DNA of 64,000 nucleotides from CAZFLD01 sp964519835 (GCA_964519835.1 CAZFLD010000010.1:1-64000); one strand, 5' to 3'. Shown: positions 25,457 to 35,079, numbered from the stretch's first letter. The notes: generated by a model from the letters alone, not told the origin. Numbers and translations are program-made.

Positions 25457-27226
25457 TTAGAGTGGCGGCCGTTTGTCCCAGACACAGAGCTTGCCCTCCA
25501 GAGCCTCACCCAGGCCGAGGAGGGTGTTTTCGTTAAAATGCCTACCGTACAGTGTTATGCCGTGGGGCAGGCCCTCCTCCTTGAAGCCGACGCGAAGAGT
25601 AAGGCTTGGATGCCCCGTGGCGTTGGTGACAAACAGCATCGGTCCCACAAACGACGGCGAAGCGATCACGTCCACATCGTGGTAGACCTCGTCCATGACC
25701 TGCCCCACCCGCCGTCTAAACCGCTGTAGTTGCACGTACTCAACGGCCGAAACAAAGCGCAACCCTCGAAATCGACTTGGCCAGGCGTCTTTACTCTGCC
25801 ACGACAGCTCGTCGTCGCGGTTGGTTCTGGTGAGCTCTTCGAAAGCGGCGGCGGCATCGACCTGTAGCAAGATCGCGAGAAGCTGGTAGTCCAGTTCCGG
25901 AAGCGTAAACTCGTGGATGGAAGTGCCGAGTTCTTTGAGATGTCCAGGGATCGAGCGATCGAGGTCATTGGCCGATGAATGATCGAACCAGCGGGGGTCA
26001 TATCCTACCCGCATTGAAGAGAGCTCGCGCCACGGACGGTATACAAAGCCGGATGCAACAGAGGACGGGTCATCCAGGTCCGGACCGGCTATCGCTTCTA
26101 GAACAAGCCCGGCATCCCGTACCGTGCGAGCAATCGGGCCGATTTTGTCGAAGCTCCAGGAGAGCGCCATGGCACCGCTCCTGCCCACAAGACCAAAAGT
26201 CGGTCGCAAGCCGGTTGTGCCACACTCCATGGAGGGACTCACAATCGACCCCATGGTTTCGGTGCCTAGCGCAAACGAAACCAGGCCCGCCGCCGTCGCT
26301 GAAGCCGGCCCGGCGCTCGATCCGCTCGACCCTCGCTCCTTGTTCCACGGGTTCTGGGTGCGGCCGGCGTACCAGATGTCGCCGTAGGCCAGGGCTCCAA
26401 GGGATAGCTTCGCGATTAGGGCGGTGCCGGCCGACCGCAGCCTTGCTACGACGTGAGCATCTTTGTCCGGAACCCGACCTTGAAAGGGTTCGGCGCCCCA
26501 CGCGGTCTCGATTCCGTTGGTGTCAAGGAGGTCCTTTGCGCCCCACACGGTACCGACGAGCGGGCATCGAATCGCCGGGCCACCCTCGGCAATAGAGTCT
26601 TGCCCGGCTCCCGCTGCCGGTGTATCCACAGCCGCAGCTTCTGCGGCCGCCCGGTCGAAACAGCCGGTTGCCATACAGAGAAGCGTAGGGGCATATCGCT
26701 CAAGGCGCGCTCGATAGAGCGCCACAAGCTCCTGCGCCCTTATCGCGCCATTGGCTATCCACGCGGATTGCTGCCATGCCGGGGCAAACGCGAGGTCTTC
26801 GTCGTTGGTGGGCGGGGAGGGGACGGCGCCAAGTGCCGGGGTGCCGTCTTCGGCGGCCTCCGGATTGGCCGCTGCCACGGTCACAACCCCACCCGGGCCG
26901 TTGCCGCCCGCCGGTGCCACTCTGAACACCTCCGCGGGCGCGTCGTGGTTCTCCAGCGCCAGCGCCCCGACGCGCTTGTGGAGGTCCGGAAGCTCCTCGG
27001 CAACAAACTCCGCAAGGAGATCGCGCTCGGGGCGGGTGTAGCCCACGCCCGCCACGCGCTCCGCGGCGGGGAGGTCCTGTGTTGTCGGCTGTGTATCGGG
27101 AAACCGGCCCGACGCCACGGCGGACCCGCCCGGCGCGGACGGGCGGCCGCCGGAGCCGTTGCCGCCGGCGACTGTGTCTGCCCCGGTCAGGGGGTCATGA
27201 TCGCGCGATTTGTTGGAGGCGGCCAT
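25457..27226 (-). CDS. Amidase-signature-family amidohydrolase
   Basis: A 589-residue member of the amidase signature family. The Ser-cisSer-Lys triad can be read as Lys in GTALIAKLSLGALAYGD, the cis-Ser in GSSGSSAGPASATAAG and the nucleophile region in GTETMGSIVSPSMECG. An N-terminal extension of about 50 residues is rich in Gly, Ala and Pro and is probably disordered. Around residue 175 the segment linking to CPLVGTVWGAKDLL carries an Ala-rich insertion. The family includes GatA and many small amide hydrolases. No gatB or gatC lies nearby, so a free amidase is more likely. It follows pepF by 9 bases. Confidence 0.85.
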   Translation of the reverse strand: MAASNKSRDHDPLTGADTVAGGNGSGGRPSAPGGSAVASGRFPDTQPTTQDLPAAERVAGVGYTRPERDLLAEFVAEELPDLHKRVGALALENHDAPAEVFRVAPAGGNGPGGVVTVAAANPEAAEDGTPALGAVPSPPTNDEDLAFAPAWQQSAWIANGAIRAQELVALYRARLERYAPTLLCMATGCFDRAAAEAAAVDTPAAGAGQDSIAEGGPAIRCPLVGTVWGAKDLLDTNGIETAWGAEPFQGRVPDKDAHVVARLRSAGTALIAKLSLGALAYGDIWYAGRTQNPWNKERGSSGSSAGPASATAAGLVSFALGTETMGSIVSPSMECGTTGLRPTFGLVGRSGAMALSWSFDKIGPIARTVRDAGLVLEAIAGPDLDDPSSVASGFVYRPWRELSSMRVGYDPRWFDHSSANDLDRSIPGHLKELGTSIHEFTLPELDYQLLAILLQVDAAAAFEELTRTNRDDELSWQSKDAWPSRFRGLRFVSAVEYVQLQRFRRRVGQVMDEVYHDVDVIASPSFVGPMLFVTNATGHPSLTLRVGFKEEGLPHGITLYGRHFNENTLLGLGEALEGKLCVWDKRPPL

Positions 27227-27235
27227 GGGTACGCC

Positions 27236-29035
27236 CTAGCTCAAGAGCGAGGCAAGCTCGTCGACCTTCCGGCCGAACACTTCCATGGCCTTCTCCACGG
27301 GCGCAGGTGTTGTTACATCGACCCCGGCGTGCTGTAGAGACTGGACGGGGAATCGCGAGCCGCCGGACTTCAAGAACCCAAAGTAGTCTTCGAGCTCCGA
27401 CTTGCCGCCTGTGAGCACACGCTCCGACAACGTGATTGCGGCGGAGAGGCCGGTGGCGTACTTGTAGACGTAGAAGGCTCGGTAGAAGTGGGGGATTCTG
27501 AGTCCCTCCATGTCGTCGTTCTCCTCGAGCGCGGCATCGGGACCGAAGTACGCCTCGAGCAGTTTCCGGTACTCGCCCCGTAGGGAGTCCACGGTCAAAG
27601 GCACGCCCTCTTCGGCCATTCGATGGGCCTTGTGCTCGTACTCGGCGAACATCGTCTGCCGGAAGAGGGTGCTGATTATGTCGTCGATGTGTTTGTTGAT
27701 GAGGTAGGCCTTGAGGTTTGTCTCTTTGGCCTCTTCGAGGAGCTTTTTGTGGAGCAGTTGCTCGTTAAAGGTCGACGCTACCTCGGCTTCGAAAATCGTG
27801 TACCGGTAGTGCTGAAAGGGGTTGCCGGCCACGGAGTACCAGGAGTGCATGGAGTGGCCGCCCTCGTGGGCGAGGGTAAATAGGTCACGCATAACATCCG
27901 GCTTGTAATTCATAAGGATGTACGGTTCGCCCACGTAGGTGCCGGCGGAAAATCCGCCGGAGCGCTTGCCCTTGGTCTCGTATCTGTCAACCCATCCCTT
28001 GAGCAAGCCGTTGTACAGTGTGGACGTGTATTCTTCGCCAAGGGGAGCGAGTGCTTCGGCGATGGTGTCCACCGCCTTCTCGTAGGGGTGCTCGACCGTG
28101 ACCTCTTTTACAAGCGGCACAAATCGGTCGAACTGGTACAGCTTCTCCTGGCCGAGCAGTTTGGTCCGAAGCTTGTAGTACTTGTGCAGTACGTCAAAGT
28201 TGTCGTGAACGGCCCGGATCAGGCTGTCGTAGACGGACTCCGGTACGTCGTCGGCAAACAGCGCGGCGGCGCGAGCGTTAGGAAAGTTCCTGGACCGAGC
28301 TTGGTACACGTCAAGGGCCACACTACCGCTGTACAGGGCCGCCAAGGTGTTTTTGTGCGCGGCGAACTCGGCGAGGAACTGACGGTAGGCGGTCTGTCGC
28401 ACCTCACGGTCCTGTTGGAGCATAAAAAACCCTAGGGTCGACTGCGTGAGCGGTCGCTCGCCCTGCTCGGTCTGCACGGTGCCGAAGTCCATGTCCACGT
28501 CGGTGAGGGCGCCGAAGCTCTTGCGCGCGGTTTGGTTTGCCTCGGTCTGCATGGCGATAAGCCGCTCTTCGGCTGCAGAGAGAGTGTGAGGCTTAAACCG
28601 GAGGATTTTCCGGAGCATCACCCGGTAGTCGGCGAGTTGGTCCCATCCCATAAAGCCGTCGATCGCTTCGTCGGGGATTGTCAGCAACTCCGGCCGCTGG
28701 TAGCTCGCCGCGGCTTCAGCGGCTGAGGCAAGCTGGACAAAGCGGCCGTAGCGGCCCTGCGACTCGGAACTGCCCACGTCCTCAGCCTGCCGGAGCATGG
28801 AGTAGGCACCGAGCCGTTCCAGGTGCAGCTCGAGGTCGTTCATAAAGGACAAGCAGGCAAAAAGGCTCTCCTTCGAGTCGCCCAAGGTTCCCTTAAACGA
28901 CTCGATCTTGGGAACCATCTCTTGAGTCTTGCTAAATGTGTGCTCCCAAGCCTCGTCACTCTCAAACAACTTCGACAAGTTCCACTTGTCTGCGGACGGA
29001 ACCTGGTCACGCGTTGGTGTCGCCTGTGTGCTCAC
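27236..29035 (-). CDS. pepF: Oligoendopeptidase F (M3B metallopeptidase)
   Basis: A 599-residue peptidase of normal family length. The zinc-binding HExxH is in LFTLAHEGGHSMHSW, with the downstream glutamate in YTIFEAEVASTFNEQLLHK. The N-terminal helical region (MVPKIESFKGTLGDSKESLF) is typical of PepF. The enzyme degrades short cytoplasmic peptides. It starts 11 bases after rdgB and is followed 9 bases later by the amidase gene, so the three are likely one transcript. Confidence 0.92.
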   Translation of the reverse strand: MSTQATPTRDQVPSADKWNLSKLFESDEAWEHTFSKTQEMVPKIESFKGTLGDSKESLFACLSFMNDLELHLERLGAYSMLRQAEDVGSSESQGRYGRFVQLASAAEAAASYQRPELLTIPDEAIDGFMGWDQLADYRVMLRKILRFKPHTLSAAEERLIAMQTEANQTARKSFGALTDVDMDFGTVQTEQGERPLTQSTLGFFMLQQDREVRQTAYRQFLAEFAAHKNTLAALYSGSVALDVYQARSRNFPNARAAALFADDVPESVYDSLIRAVHDNFDVLHKYYKLRTKLLGQEKLYQFDRFVPLVKEVTVEHPYEKAVDTIAEALAPLGEEYTSTLYNGLLKGWVDRYETKGKRSGGFSAGTYVGEPYILMNYKPDVMRDLFTLAHEGGHSMHSWYSVAGNPFQHYRYTIFEAEVASTFNEQLLHKKLLEEAKETNLKAYLINKHIDDIISTLFRQTMFAEYEHKAHRMAEEGVPLTVDSLRGEYRKLLEAYFGPDAALEENDDMEGLRIPHFYRAFYVYKYATGLSAAITLSERVLTGGKSELEDYFGFLKSGGSRFPVQSLQHAGVDVTTPAPVEKAMEVFGRKVDELASLLS

Positions 29036-29046
29036 TCTGGTCTCCT

Positions 29047-29703
29047 TTACGAACTAAGCGTTTCGATGACTTTTTGCAGCGCCTTGCCGCGGTGGGAAAG
29101 CGCGTGTTTTTGCTCTGCGGTGATGTCGGCCGCCGTGCAACCGAGCTCGGGCAAATAGAATACGGGGTCGTAACCGAAGCCGCCGGTGCCGGACGAGGCC
29201 TCGCGGGCAATCTCGCCCTCCCATGTTTCCTGCACCACCAAAAACCGATCCGGACCCAGGATAGCGGTGATGGTACACACATAATAAGCCGCCCGATTGG
29301 ATTCCCCGGCGATTTTGTTGAGGAGGTAGTCGTTCCGCTCAGGCGCGGAGAGCTTTGTTACCCCGTCGGGGCTGCCGAAGCGGGCGGTGAGCACACCGGG
29401 TGCGCCGCCAAGGGCGTCTACGCAGAGCCCCGAGTCGTCCGCGATCACTATCGGCTCCTGGTCGCCGGCCCGGCTGGAGCCGCGTACTCCGCGTGGAGAG
29501 CCTGGGCCGGTGATGCCGCGCGCGACCAGGTGGTTGTACAAGGCCTCGGCTTTGCCGCAGCTGTTCTCTAAAAACGTCGCCCCCTGCTCTTCGAACTCGA
29601 AGTCTATGTCAAAATCCGAGGGTAAAAAAACCTCATGACCTGGAGCGATTTCGCGCACCTCTTTTACCTTGTGCGTATTTTGGGTAGCAAGGATGAGTTG
29701 CAT
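29047..29703 (-). CDS. rdgB: Non-canonical purine NTP pyrophosphatase (RdgB/HAM1)
   Basis: A 218-residue enzyme that hydrolyses dITP, XTP and similar nucleotides to keep them out of DNA. It starts MQLILATQNTHKVKEVREI and has the substrate site IVIADDSGLCVDALGGAPGV and the ending SGTGGFGYDPVFYLPELGCT followed by HRGKALQK. A loop of about 20 residues rich in Gly, Ser and Arg (around 85-105) is longer than usual. The gene is followed by pepF. Confidence 0.93.
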   Translation of the reverse strand: MQLILATQNTHKVKEVREIAPGHEVFLPSDFDIDFEFEEQGATFLENSCGKAEALYNHLVARGITGPGSPRGVRGSSRAGDQEPIVIADDSGLCVDALGGAPGVLTARFGSPDGVTKLSAPERNDYLLNKIAGESNRAAYYVCTITAILGPDRFLVVQETWEGEIAREASSGTGGFGYDPVFYLPELGCTAADITAEQKHALSHRGKALQKVIETLSS

Positions 29704-29738
29704 GTCTTTGTAAGATAGCGGCGACCGGCGGGTTATGG

Positions 29739-30593
29739 CTACACGTGGCTGATGGGTTCTTTGTCCAAGAGATACGACCGCAGGTAGTGGAGACCCGAGT
29801 CCACGGACCCCTTTGGTTCGCCGGTAATATCCGCGATGTCCTTGTTTGTGGCAAGAACCGACAAGGCGTCCACATCTCTGATTGCCGAAGCCAGACGCAG
29901 CCGGAGCGCTTCCACGTACCGCCTCCTGGTCTCCCGCATCTCGTCAGATGTCTCTTCTTCAGCCTCACGCTCGGCGACCCGAAGCCGGCAGAAAAGCTGA
30001 TTGCGGCGCAGGCACAGGTTGTCCAGGCGCTCCTGCCGCGACCGGAGGCGACCGCGAATCTCGTTGGCCTGGCTCAAAAGCCGCGCGGCGGGGATCCCCG
30101 CCGAACCCGCAATGGCCTCGATCTCATCGTCCCCAAGAATCGCCGCCAGCTTTAACGCGAGGAACCCAAATCGACGGCCCATCGTGGGACGCCGTATCCG
30201 CTGGATGGTGCATAAGTCCTCGAAGATTTGAACCGAAACCGCTTTTTGGGGCTTTGAAGCCGGGGGTGACGGGGCGTACGGCTCGCTCGCCTCGCTACGT
30301 TCGGCAATTTCTTCGACCTCGTTGTTTGTCTTTCTTACCCGCCAGTAGCTTTTTAGTTGCCAGCGGAGGCAGGTGGCGAGGTAGGCTTCGAACGGCTTAC
30401 CGACCCAGGTAAAACGACCGACCACACGGGCGACCTTGTTGTAGAAAAAAAGCAGAAACGCCCCCTGATCGTCTTCATCGAAGCCACTACGGCCCCTTGG
30501 GTAGTTGTATGCGCGTACCGCAACTTGTCCTGCGATTGAGTCGTAGCCTTGCCCCGTTCTCTGGTATTTCAGCACCGCCTCCGTCAATGTCAT
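29739..30593 (-). CDS. Sigma-factor-like protein, function unknown
   Basis: A 284-residue protein. Near residues 35-85, FDEDDQGAFLLFFYNKVARV followed by YLATCLRWQLKSYWR resembles sigma-70 region 2. The C-terminal end (ATNKDIADITGEPKGSVDSG) resembles the helix-turn-helix of region 4. Between them lie about 130 residues with a long charged helical region (LRSRQERLDNLCLRRNQLF), larger than the linker of normal ECF factors. Similar proteins occur in spirochaetes to my knowledge, but the function is not known. A role as an atypical sigma factor is inference. Confidence 0.5.
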   Translation of the reverse strand: MTLTEAVLKYQRTGQGYDSIAGQVAVRAYNYPRGRSGFDEDDQGAFLLFFYNKVARVVGRFTWVGKPFEAYLATCLRWQLKSYWRVRKTNNEVEEIAERSEASEPYAPSPPASKPQKAVSVQIFEDLCTIQRIRRPTMGRRFGFLALKLAAILGDDEIEAIAGSAGIPAARLLSQANEIRGRLRSRQERLDNLCLRRNQLFCRLRVAEREAEEETSDEMRETRRRYVEALRLRLASAIRDVDALSVLATNKDIADITGEPKGSVDSGLHYLRSYLLDKEPISHV

Positions 30594-30619
30594 ATGCCCC
30601 CCAGCACACTTTTCTGTGT

Positions 30620-30639
30620 CCCCAAAAACGAATTTGGGG
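30620..30639 (-). terminator. Short stem-loop downstream of nrnA
   Basis: CCCCAAA (30620-30626) pairs with TTTGGGG (30633-30639). It lies between nrnA and the sigma-like gene. There is no clear U-tract, so termination is uncertain. Confidence 0.35.
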
Positions 30640-30744
30640 GCGGGTTGGGGTGAGCAATATTTATACCGATCGGGCGTATATAAGTCTTTTTGGGAACTCT
30701 TGAGCAGAGAACGGCCGAGCCGGTCAGTTACGACCTGTTACAGA

Positions 30745-31737
30745 TTATCGATCGAAGAGAGGCGCAAAGGTATCCAACAGACCCTCTTTTAATTCGGTGA
30801 GTGGGATCTCGGTAGCAAAGCCGGCGGCGCGCGGATGGCCACCGCCACCAAACGCCCGTGCGACGGCGCCTACGTTGATGTCCGCCGTGGACCGCAGGCT
30901 CACCAGACGCTTGCCCTCGCCGTTGTCCCGCAGGAATACAACCGCCTGACAGCCGGCGGTTGCCAGAAGCACCTGGTAGAGCGTATCGGAGTCCTTGCTC
31001 TTGCTGCTGAAATCTCTCTGATCTTCCGGCGTCATCCACGAGAGAAGCAGCCTGCCGTCGAAGTAGGGCTCGACGCGCTGAAGAAGCTTGCCGAGCAAGC
31101 GGCGAGAGTCGAGGCTGCGACCGCCGTGTACCTCGTTGTAGGTGTTGTTTGGCGAGATCCCCTTGTCCACAAGTCGTCCGGCCGAGGCAAACACATCGCC
31201 GCTCTGTTTCTCGAGGTGACGGAAAAAGCCCGTGTCCGTAACAAGGCCAAAGAAAAGGTACCGGGCCTCCAGACGCTCGGGCTCGTCACCAGCCTCTTCG
31301 ATAATCCTTTGAATCAAAAAGCTGGTGGAGGGCGCGGAGGTATCCACATAACGCGCCTCGCCGAAGTCCGAGCCAAGGGCGTGGTGGTCGATAACTGCAA
31401 TCGGCACGTCGATGAGCGATTCCTGTAACGGGCCCACACGGTCAAGGGTAGAGCAGTCTATGATAATCGCCCCGACCGAACCACTCGGTTCCAGGTCGTG
31501 GGGCCGAATTTCCGCGGCAAACAGATCCTCGAACTGTTTGATCTCCGGTCGGTCGAAGGGGCCGGCGTCGTGGAGACTAACCGATGCGCCTTTGCGTTGA
31601 AGATAGTGGCCAAGAGCCAGTGCAGATCCGATACAGTCGCCGTCCGGTTCCTCATGAGCAACAATTATGTAGCGGGAATAGCGACGTAGAAAGTCGCGAA
31701 TTGCGACGGGAACAGGGGGCCTTTTGGGGGAATACAC
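30745..31737 (-). CDS. nrnA: DHH/DHHA1 phosphoesterase, NrnA type
   Basis: A 330-residue protein of the bifunctional oligoribonuclease and pAp-phosphatase family. The first metal motif is IVAHEEPDGDCIGSALALG, the second is IIIDCSTLDR and the DHH motif is IAVIDHHALGSDFGEAR. The DHHA1 part ends with GGGHPRAAGFATEI. It degrades very short RNAs and 3'-phosphoadenosine-5'-phosphate, and some relatives cleave pApA. The length is normal. It lies 19 bases downstream of a small secreted protein gene. Confidence 0.9.
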   Translation of the reverse strand: MYSPKRPPVPVAIRDFLRRYSRYIIVAHEEPDGDCIGSALALGHYLQRKGASVSLHDAGPFDRPEIKQFEDLFAAEIRPHDLEPSGSVGAIIIDCSTLDRVGPLQESLIDVPIAVIDHHALGSDFGEARYVDTSAPSTSFLIQRIIEEAGDEPERLEARYLFFGLVTDTGFFRHLEKQSGDVFASAGRLVDKGISPNNTYNEVHGGRSLDSRRLLGKLLQRVEPYFDGRLLLSWMTPEDQRDFSSKSKDSDTLYQVLLATAGCQAVVFLRDNGEGKRLVSLRSTADINVGAVARAFGGGGHPRAAGFATEIPLTELKEGLLDTFAPLFDR

Positions 31738-31756
31738 AAAAAAATGTCCAGGTTTT

Positions 31757-32209
31757 TTAGAACTGTACGACGAGTGTGTCCGTGTTGAACTCGTCCGAGT
31801 AGTCTGAGCGTCCTGTCACAACGCCCCAGGACGAGTGACCGTAATCGTCCATAACAAAGAGTCGGACAAACGAAAACTCGCTATCGGCCCAGTAGATCTC
31901 CATGTACGGGTACTTGGGATCCTGCCCGTAGATGATCTCACCCTTGCCTGCAGAGGACTGGAACCAACCACGAGGCAGAAAAACCTGGGCGGGCCGCATT
32001 CCGGAGGTCAGATAGACGGCTCTAAAGCCCTCATCGTGCTCATACACCCGATCGACATACAGCGTTTTCACAAACATCTGAGGCACGTCGTCTTCAGCGT
32101 TTTGTTGCTGAGCAAAAAGCGGACTGCCACCAAGCAGAACCATAAGCACGAGTACAATCATAAATGAGGCGCGTCGTATCACCGTGACTTTCCTCCTCTT
32201 CCGTTCCAC
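31757..32209 (-). CDS. Small exported protein of unknown function
   Basis: A 150-residue protein with an N-terminal signal (SFMIVLVLMVLLGGSPLFAQ) and a mature part of about 115 residues rich in aromatic residues and predicted beta strands: QMFVKTLYVDRVYEHDEGFR, GWFQSSAGKGEIIYGQD and FVRLFVMDDYGHSSWGVVTG. No catalytic motif is seen. A periplasmic or outer-membrane-associated role is likely. It is followed closely by nrnA. Confidence 0.7.
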   Translation of the reverse strand: MERKRRKVTVIRRASFMIVLVLMVLLGGSPLFAQQQNAEDDVPQMFVKTLYVDRVYEHDEGFRAVYLTSGMRPAQVFLPRGWFQSSAGKGEIIYGQDPKYPYMEIYWADSEFSFVRLFVMDDYGHSSWGVVTGRSDYSDEFNTDTLVVQF

Positions 32210-32303
32210 GAATATACACCACCACCAAGAGCACTAGCAAGGACGAAAGCATGCGCTCGCGCCTGTAGTCTTGCCACGGACACCTCGCTGGTCCGCGCCA
32301 CCT

Positions 32304-33245
32304 CTATACAATCGTCGCGACGAGCAGGGCGCGGATGGTGTGCTTGCGGTTCTCGGCCTGATCCCAGACACGGGACTGTCGGCCGTCGATCACGGCGGGG
32401 ACAACTTCGTTGCCGCGTACAGCGGGCAGACAGTGAAGGAAGATGCTGTCGGGCCGGCCCGTGGCGTTCATAAGCCCTTGGTCCACGCGAAACGGCTCGA
32501 GCATCGCCTTGCGCTCGGCCTCCTTGTCTTCTTCGCCCATGCTGGTCCAGACGTCGGTGTAGACGGCGTGTGCACCGGAAACCGCGGCGTGAGCGTCCGT
32601 TGTGACGACCGGTGTCTCGAGTCCGCCGGAGTTTGCAAGAAGCGTGAACAGGTCCTTGTCCGGTTGAAGCTCCGGCGGTGAAGCCACGGCAAGGCTTACT
32701 CCCATCTTTGCGCAGGCGACGGCAAGGCTGCGCGCCACGTTGTTGCGGCCGTCGCCTACGTACGCAAGCTTTAGCTTCTCCCGGCCGCCGAACTCCTCCA
32801 CCAGCGTCATCAGGTCCGCGAGGGCTTGAGTTGGGTGGAAGCTGTCGGTAAGCCCGTTGTAGACCGGCACGCCGGAATACCGCGCAAGCTTTTCCACCGA
32901 TTCCTGGCGGAATCCTCGAAACTGGATAGCATCAAACATTCTACCCAAGACGCGCGCCGTATCCTCGATGGTCTCTTTTCCCCCGAGCTGAATGTCTTGG
33001 GCGGAGAGAAACACCGGGTGGGCACCCTCTTCCGCGCACGCGGTCTCAAAGGCGCATCGGGTACGGGTAGACCGTTTTTCGAAAAGCAGGGCCACGCTCT
33101 TGCCGAGGAGCTTTGGCTCGATGCGTCCTTCCTTGCGGGCCGCCTTCAGTCGCATAGCTAGATCCAGCAAATAGGAAATCTCGTCCCGGGTGTAGTCGAG
33201 CAGATTGACAAGTGAGCGGCCGCGGAGGGAAGAAGAACTCGGCAT
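32304..33245 (-). CDS. argF: Ornithine carbamoyltransferase
   Basis: A 313-residue enzyme that makes citrulline from ornithine and carbamoyl phosphate. The carbamoyl-phosphate site is FEKRSTRTRCAFETACAEEG, with GGKETIEDTARVLG and DSFHPTQALADLMTL. The ornithine-site cysteine is in IFLHCLPAVRG. The length is normal. It sits 6 bases after clpX. The anabolic (argF) and catabolic (arcB) forms cannot be told apart here, and no other arginine genes are in the window. Confidence 0.9.
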   Translation of the reverse strand: MPSSSSLRGRSLVNLLDYTRDEISYLLDLAMRLKAARKEGRIEPKLLGKSVALLFEKRSTRTRCAFETACAEEGAHPVFLSAQDIQLGGKETIEDTARVLGRMFDAIQFRGFRQESVEKLARYSGVPVYNGLTDSFHPTQALADLMTLVEEFGGREKLKLAYVGDGRNNVARSLAVACAKMGVSLAVASPPELQPDKDLFTLLANSGGLETPVVTTDAHAAVSGAHAVYTDVWTSMGEEDKEAERKAMLEPFRVDQGLMNATGRPDSIFLHCLPAVRGNEVVPAVIDGRQSRVWDQAENRKHTIRALLVATIV

Positions 33246-33251
33246 CGTGGT

Positions 33252-34469
33252 CTATGCCGACTTCTTGAGAAGGGTGATTTCCGCCTTCTCGTCCTTATCG
33301 ATAACCGCGCTGTTGATCACGACTCTTTTTTTGCCCTCCATGGAGGGAATCTCATACATCACGTCGATCATGACGCGTTCGACTATCGCGCGTAGCCCAC
33401 GGGCGCCGGTCTTTCGCTCCGTAGCAAGGCGGGCAATTGCCTTTACCGCCTCTTCTTCGAACACGATGTCCACGTCGTCGAGCTTGAGCGACGCGGTGTA
33501 CTGCTTGATGATCGAGTTCTTTGGCTCGCTGATGATAGCGACCAGGTCGTCCATGGTAAGCTCATTTAGCGTAACGTGAATCGGCAGGCGGCCGACAAAC
33601 TCCGGGATAAGTCCGAATTTCACAAGGTCCTCGGGATGCAGATTCTCGTATAGCTCCACGAGGTTTTTGTCTTTTGCCGCTCGGACATCGGCGCCGAACC
33701 CCAACGGGTGCTGTGCCACCCGCGACTCGATGAGCCGGTCCAGGCTGACAAAGGCTCCACCGCAGATAAACAGGATGTTCGACGTATCGATCTTGATCAT
33801 CTCTTGGCTCGGGTGTTTCCTCCCGCCCTGCGGGGGCACGGAGGCAACGGTGCCTTCGATGATCTTGAGAAGTGCCTGCTGGACGCCTTCACCCGATACG
33901 TCCCGAGTTATGGAAACGTTTTCGCCTTTTCGGGCGATCTTGTCGATCTCGTCGATGTAAATGATGCCGCGTTCGGCCGCGGAGATGTTGTTGCCGGCGT
34001 TTTGGTAGAGCTTGAGGAGAATGTTCTCCACGTCTTCACCGACGTAGCCCGCCTCGGTAAGCGTTGTGGCGTCCGCTATGGCAAACGGCACCTTGAGCTT
34101 CCGTGCCAGCGTACGCGCAAGCAATGTTTTGCCGGTGCCCGTGGGTCCGATCAACAGGACGTTGCTCTTGTCGAGCTCCACGTCTTCGCCCAGCCGGCCC
34201 TTCTGCGTGATGCGTTTGTAGTGGTTGTAGACCGCCACGGACAGAACCTTCTTGGCGTACTCCTGGCCGATCACATAGCTGTCCAGATAGCCATTGATCT
34301 CTTTTGGGCTGGGGACCTCGTCGATAAACTCCGAGGTGATGACGTCTTCCTCTTCGTCGAGGATTTTGGCGCAGACTTTGACACACTCGTCGCAAATGTA
34401 TACGCCGGGTCCGGCGATAAGCCGCCGGGCATAGTCGGCACTCTTCCCACAAAAGGAACAGGCCTTCAT
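33252..34469 (-). CDS. clpX: ATP-dependent Clp protease ATPase subunit ClpX
   Basis: A 405-residue AAA+ unfoldase starting at ATG 34469 (MKACSFCGKSADYARRL). The zinc-binding domain has CSFCGK and ICDECVKVCAKIL. Walker A is LLIGPTGTGKTLLARTLA, Walker B is IIYIDEIDKIARK, and the sensor and pore regions follow, with the family ending ARGLRAIVERVMIDVMYEIP. The start lies 4 bases after the clpP stop. An in-frame ATG at 34493 would overlap clpP. ClpX delivers proteins to ClpP. Confidence 0.95.
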   Translation of the reverse strand: MKACSFCGKSADYARRLIAGPGVYICDECVKVCAKILDEEEDVITSEFIDEVPSPKEINGYLDSYVIGQEYAKKVLSVAVYNHYKRITQKGRLGEDVELDKSNVLLIGPTGTGKTLLARTLARKLKVPFAIADATTLTEAGYVGEDVENILLKLYQNAGNNISAAERGIIYIDEIDKIARKGENVSITRDVSGEGVQQALLKIIEGTVASVPPQGGRKHPSQEMIKIDTSNILFICGGAFVSLDRLIESRVAQHPLGFGADVRAAKDKNLVELYENLHPEDLVKFGLIPEFVGRLPIHVTLNELTMDDLVAIISEPKNSIIKQYTASLKLDDVDIVFEEEAVKAIARLATERKTGARGLRAIVERVMIDVMYEIPSMEGKKRVVINSAVIDKDEKAEITLLKKSA

Positions 34470-34473
34470 GTTC

Positions 34474-35079
34474 TCACTTTTCTGTCTGCTCATTGGGAGT
34501 CCGCTCCAAAATTCGGTCGACGATTCCGTACTCCACGCTCTCCCGTGCGGACATAAAGTAGTCGCGCTCCAGGTCTTTTTCGACAGTCTCAACAGACTTG
34601 CCCGTGTGCTTAGCATAATACTCGATTGTCATGCGCTTGAGGCGGACAATTTCTCGGGCCTGTATACCAATATCTATGGCCTGGCCCCGGACGCCGCCCC
34701 AAGGCTGGTGAATCAAAACGCGGGCGGAGGGCAGCGCAAGGCGTTTGCCCTCCGCGCCGGCGCACAGGAGGAGGGCCCCCATGCTGGCCGCTTGGCCCAG
34801 GCAGATTGTCTGCACGTCCGGCTTGATGTACTGCATGGTGTCGTAGATTGCGAGCCCCGCGGTAACCGATCCCCCGGGGCTGTTGACGTAGAGATTAATG
34901 TCTTTTTCCGGGTCCTGTGACTCCAAAAACAGGAGCTGGGCCACTACCAGGTCGGCCGCGGCATCGTGAATCTCACCGTCAAGGAAGACAATGCGATCCT
35001 TCAGGAGTCGAGAGAAGATATCGTATGAGCGCTCGCCGATGCTTGTTTGTTCCACAACCATCGGGACTAGGTTGCTCAT
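34474..35079 (-). CDS. clpP: ATP-dependent Clp protease proteolytic subunit ClpP
   Basis: A 201-residue serine protease starting at ATG 35079 (MSNLVPMVVEQTSIGERSYD), which matches the usual ClpP start better than ATG 35103. The catalytic Ser is in CLGQAASMGALLLCAGAEG, the His in PSARVLIHQPWGGVRGQ and the Asp in SVETVEKDLERDYFMSA. It forms the proteolytic chamber for ClpX. The order tig-clpP-clpX is the common bacterial arrangement. Confidence 0.95.
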   Translation of the reverse strand: MSNLVPMVVEQTSIGERSYDIFSRLLKDRIVFLDGEIHDAAADLVVAQLLFLESQDPEKDINLYVNSPGGSVTAGLAIYDTMQYIKPDVQTICLGQAASMGALLLCAGAEGKRLALPSARVLIHQPWGGVRGQAIDIGIQAREIVRLKRMTIEYYAKHTGKSVETVEKDLERDYFMSARESVEYGIVDRILERTPNEQTEK

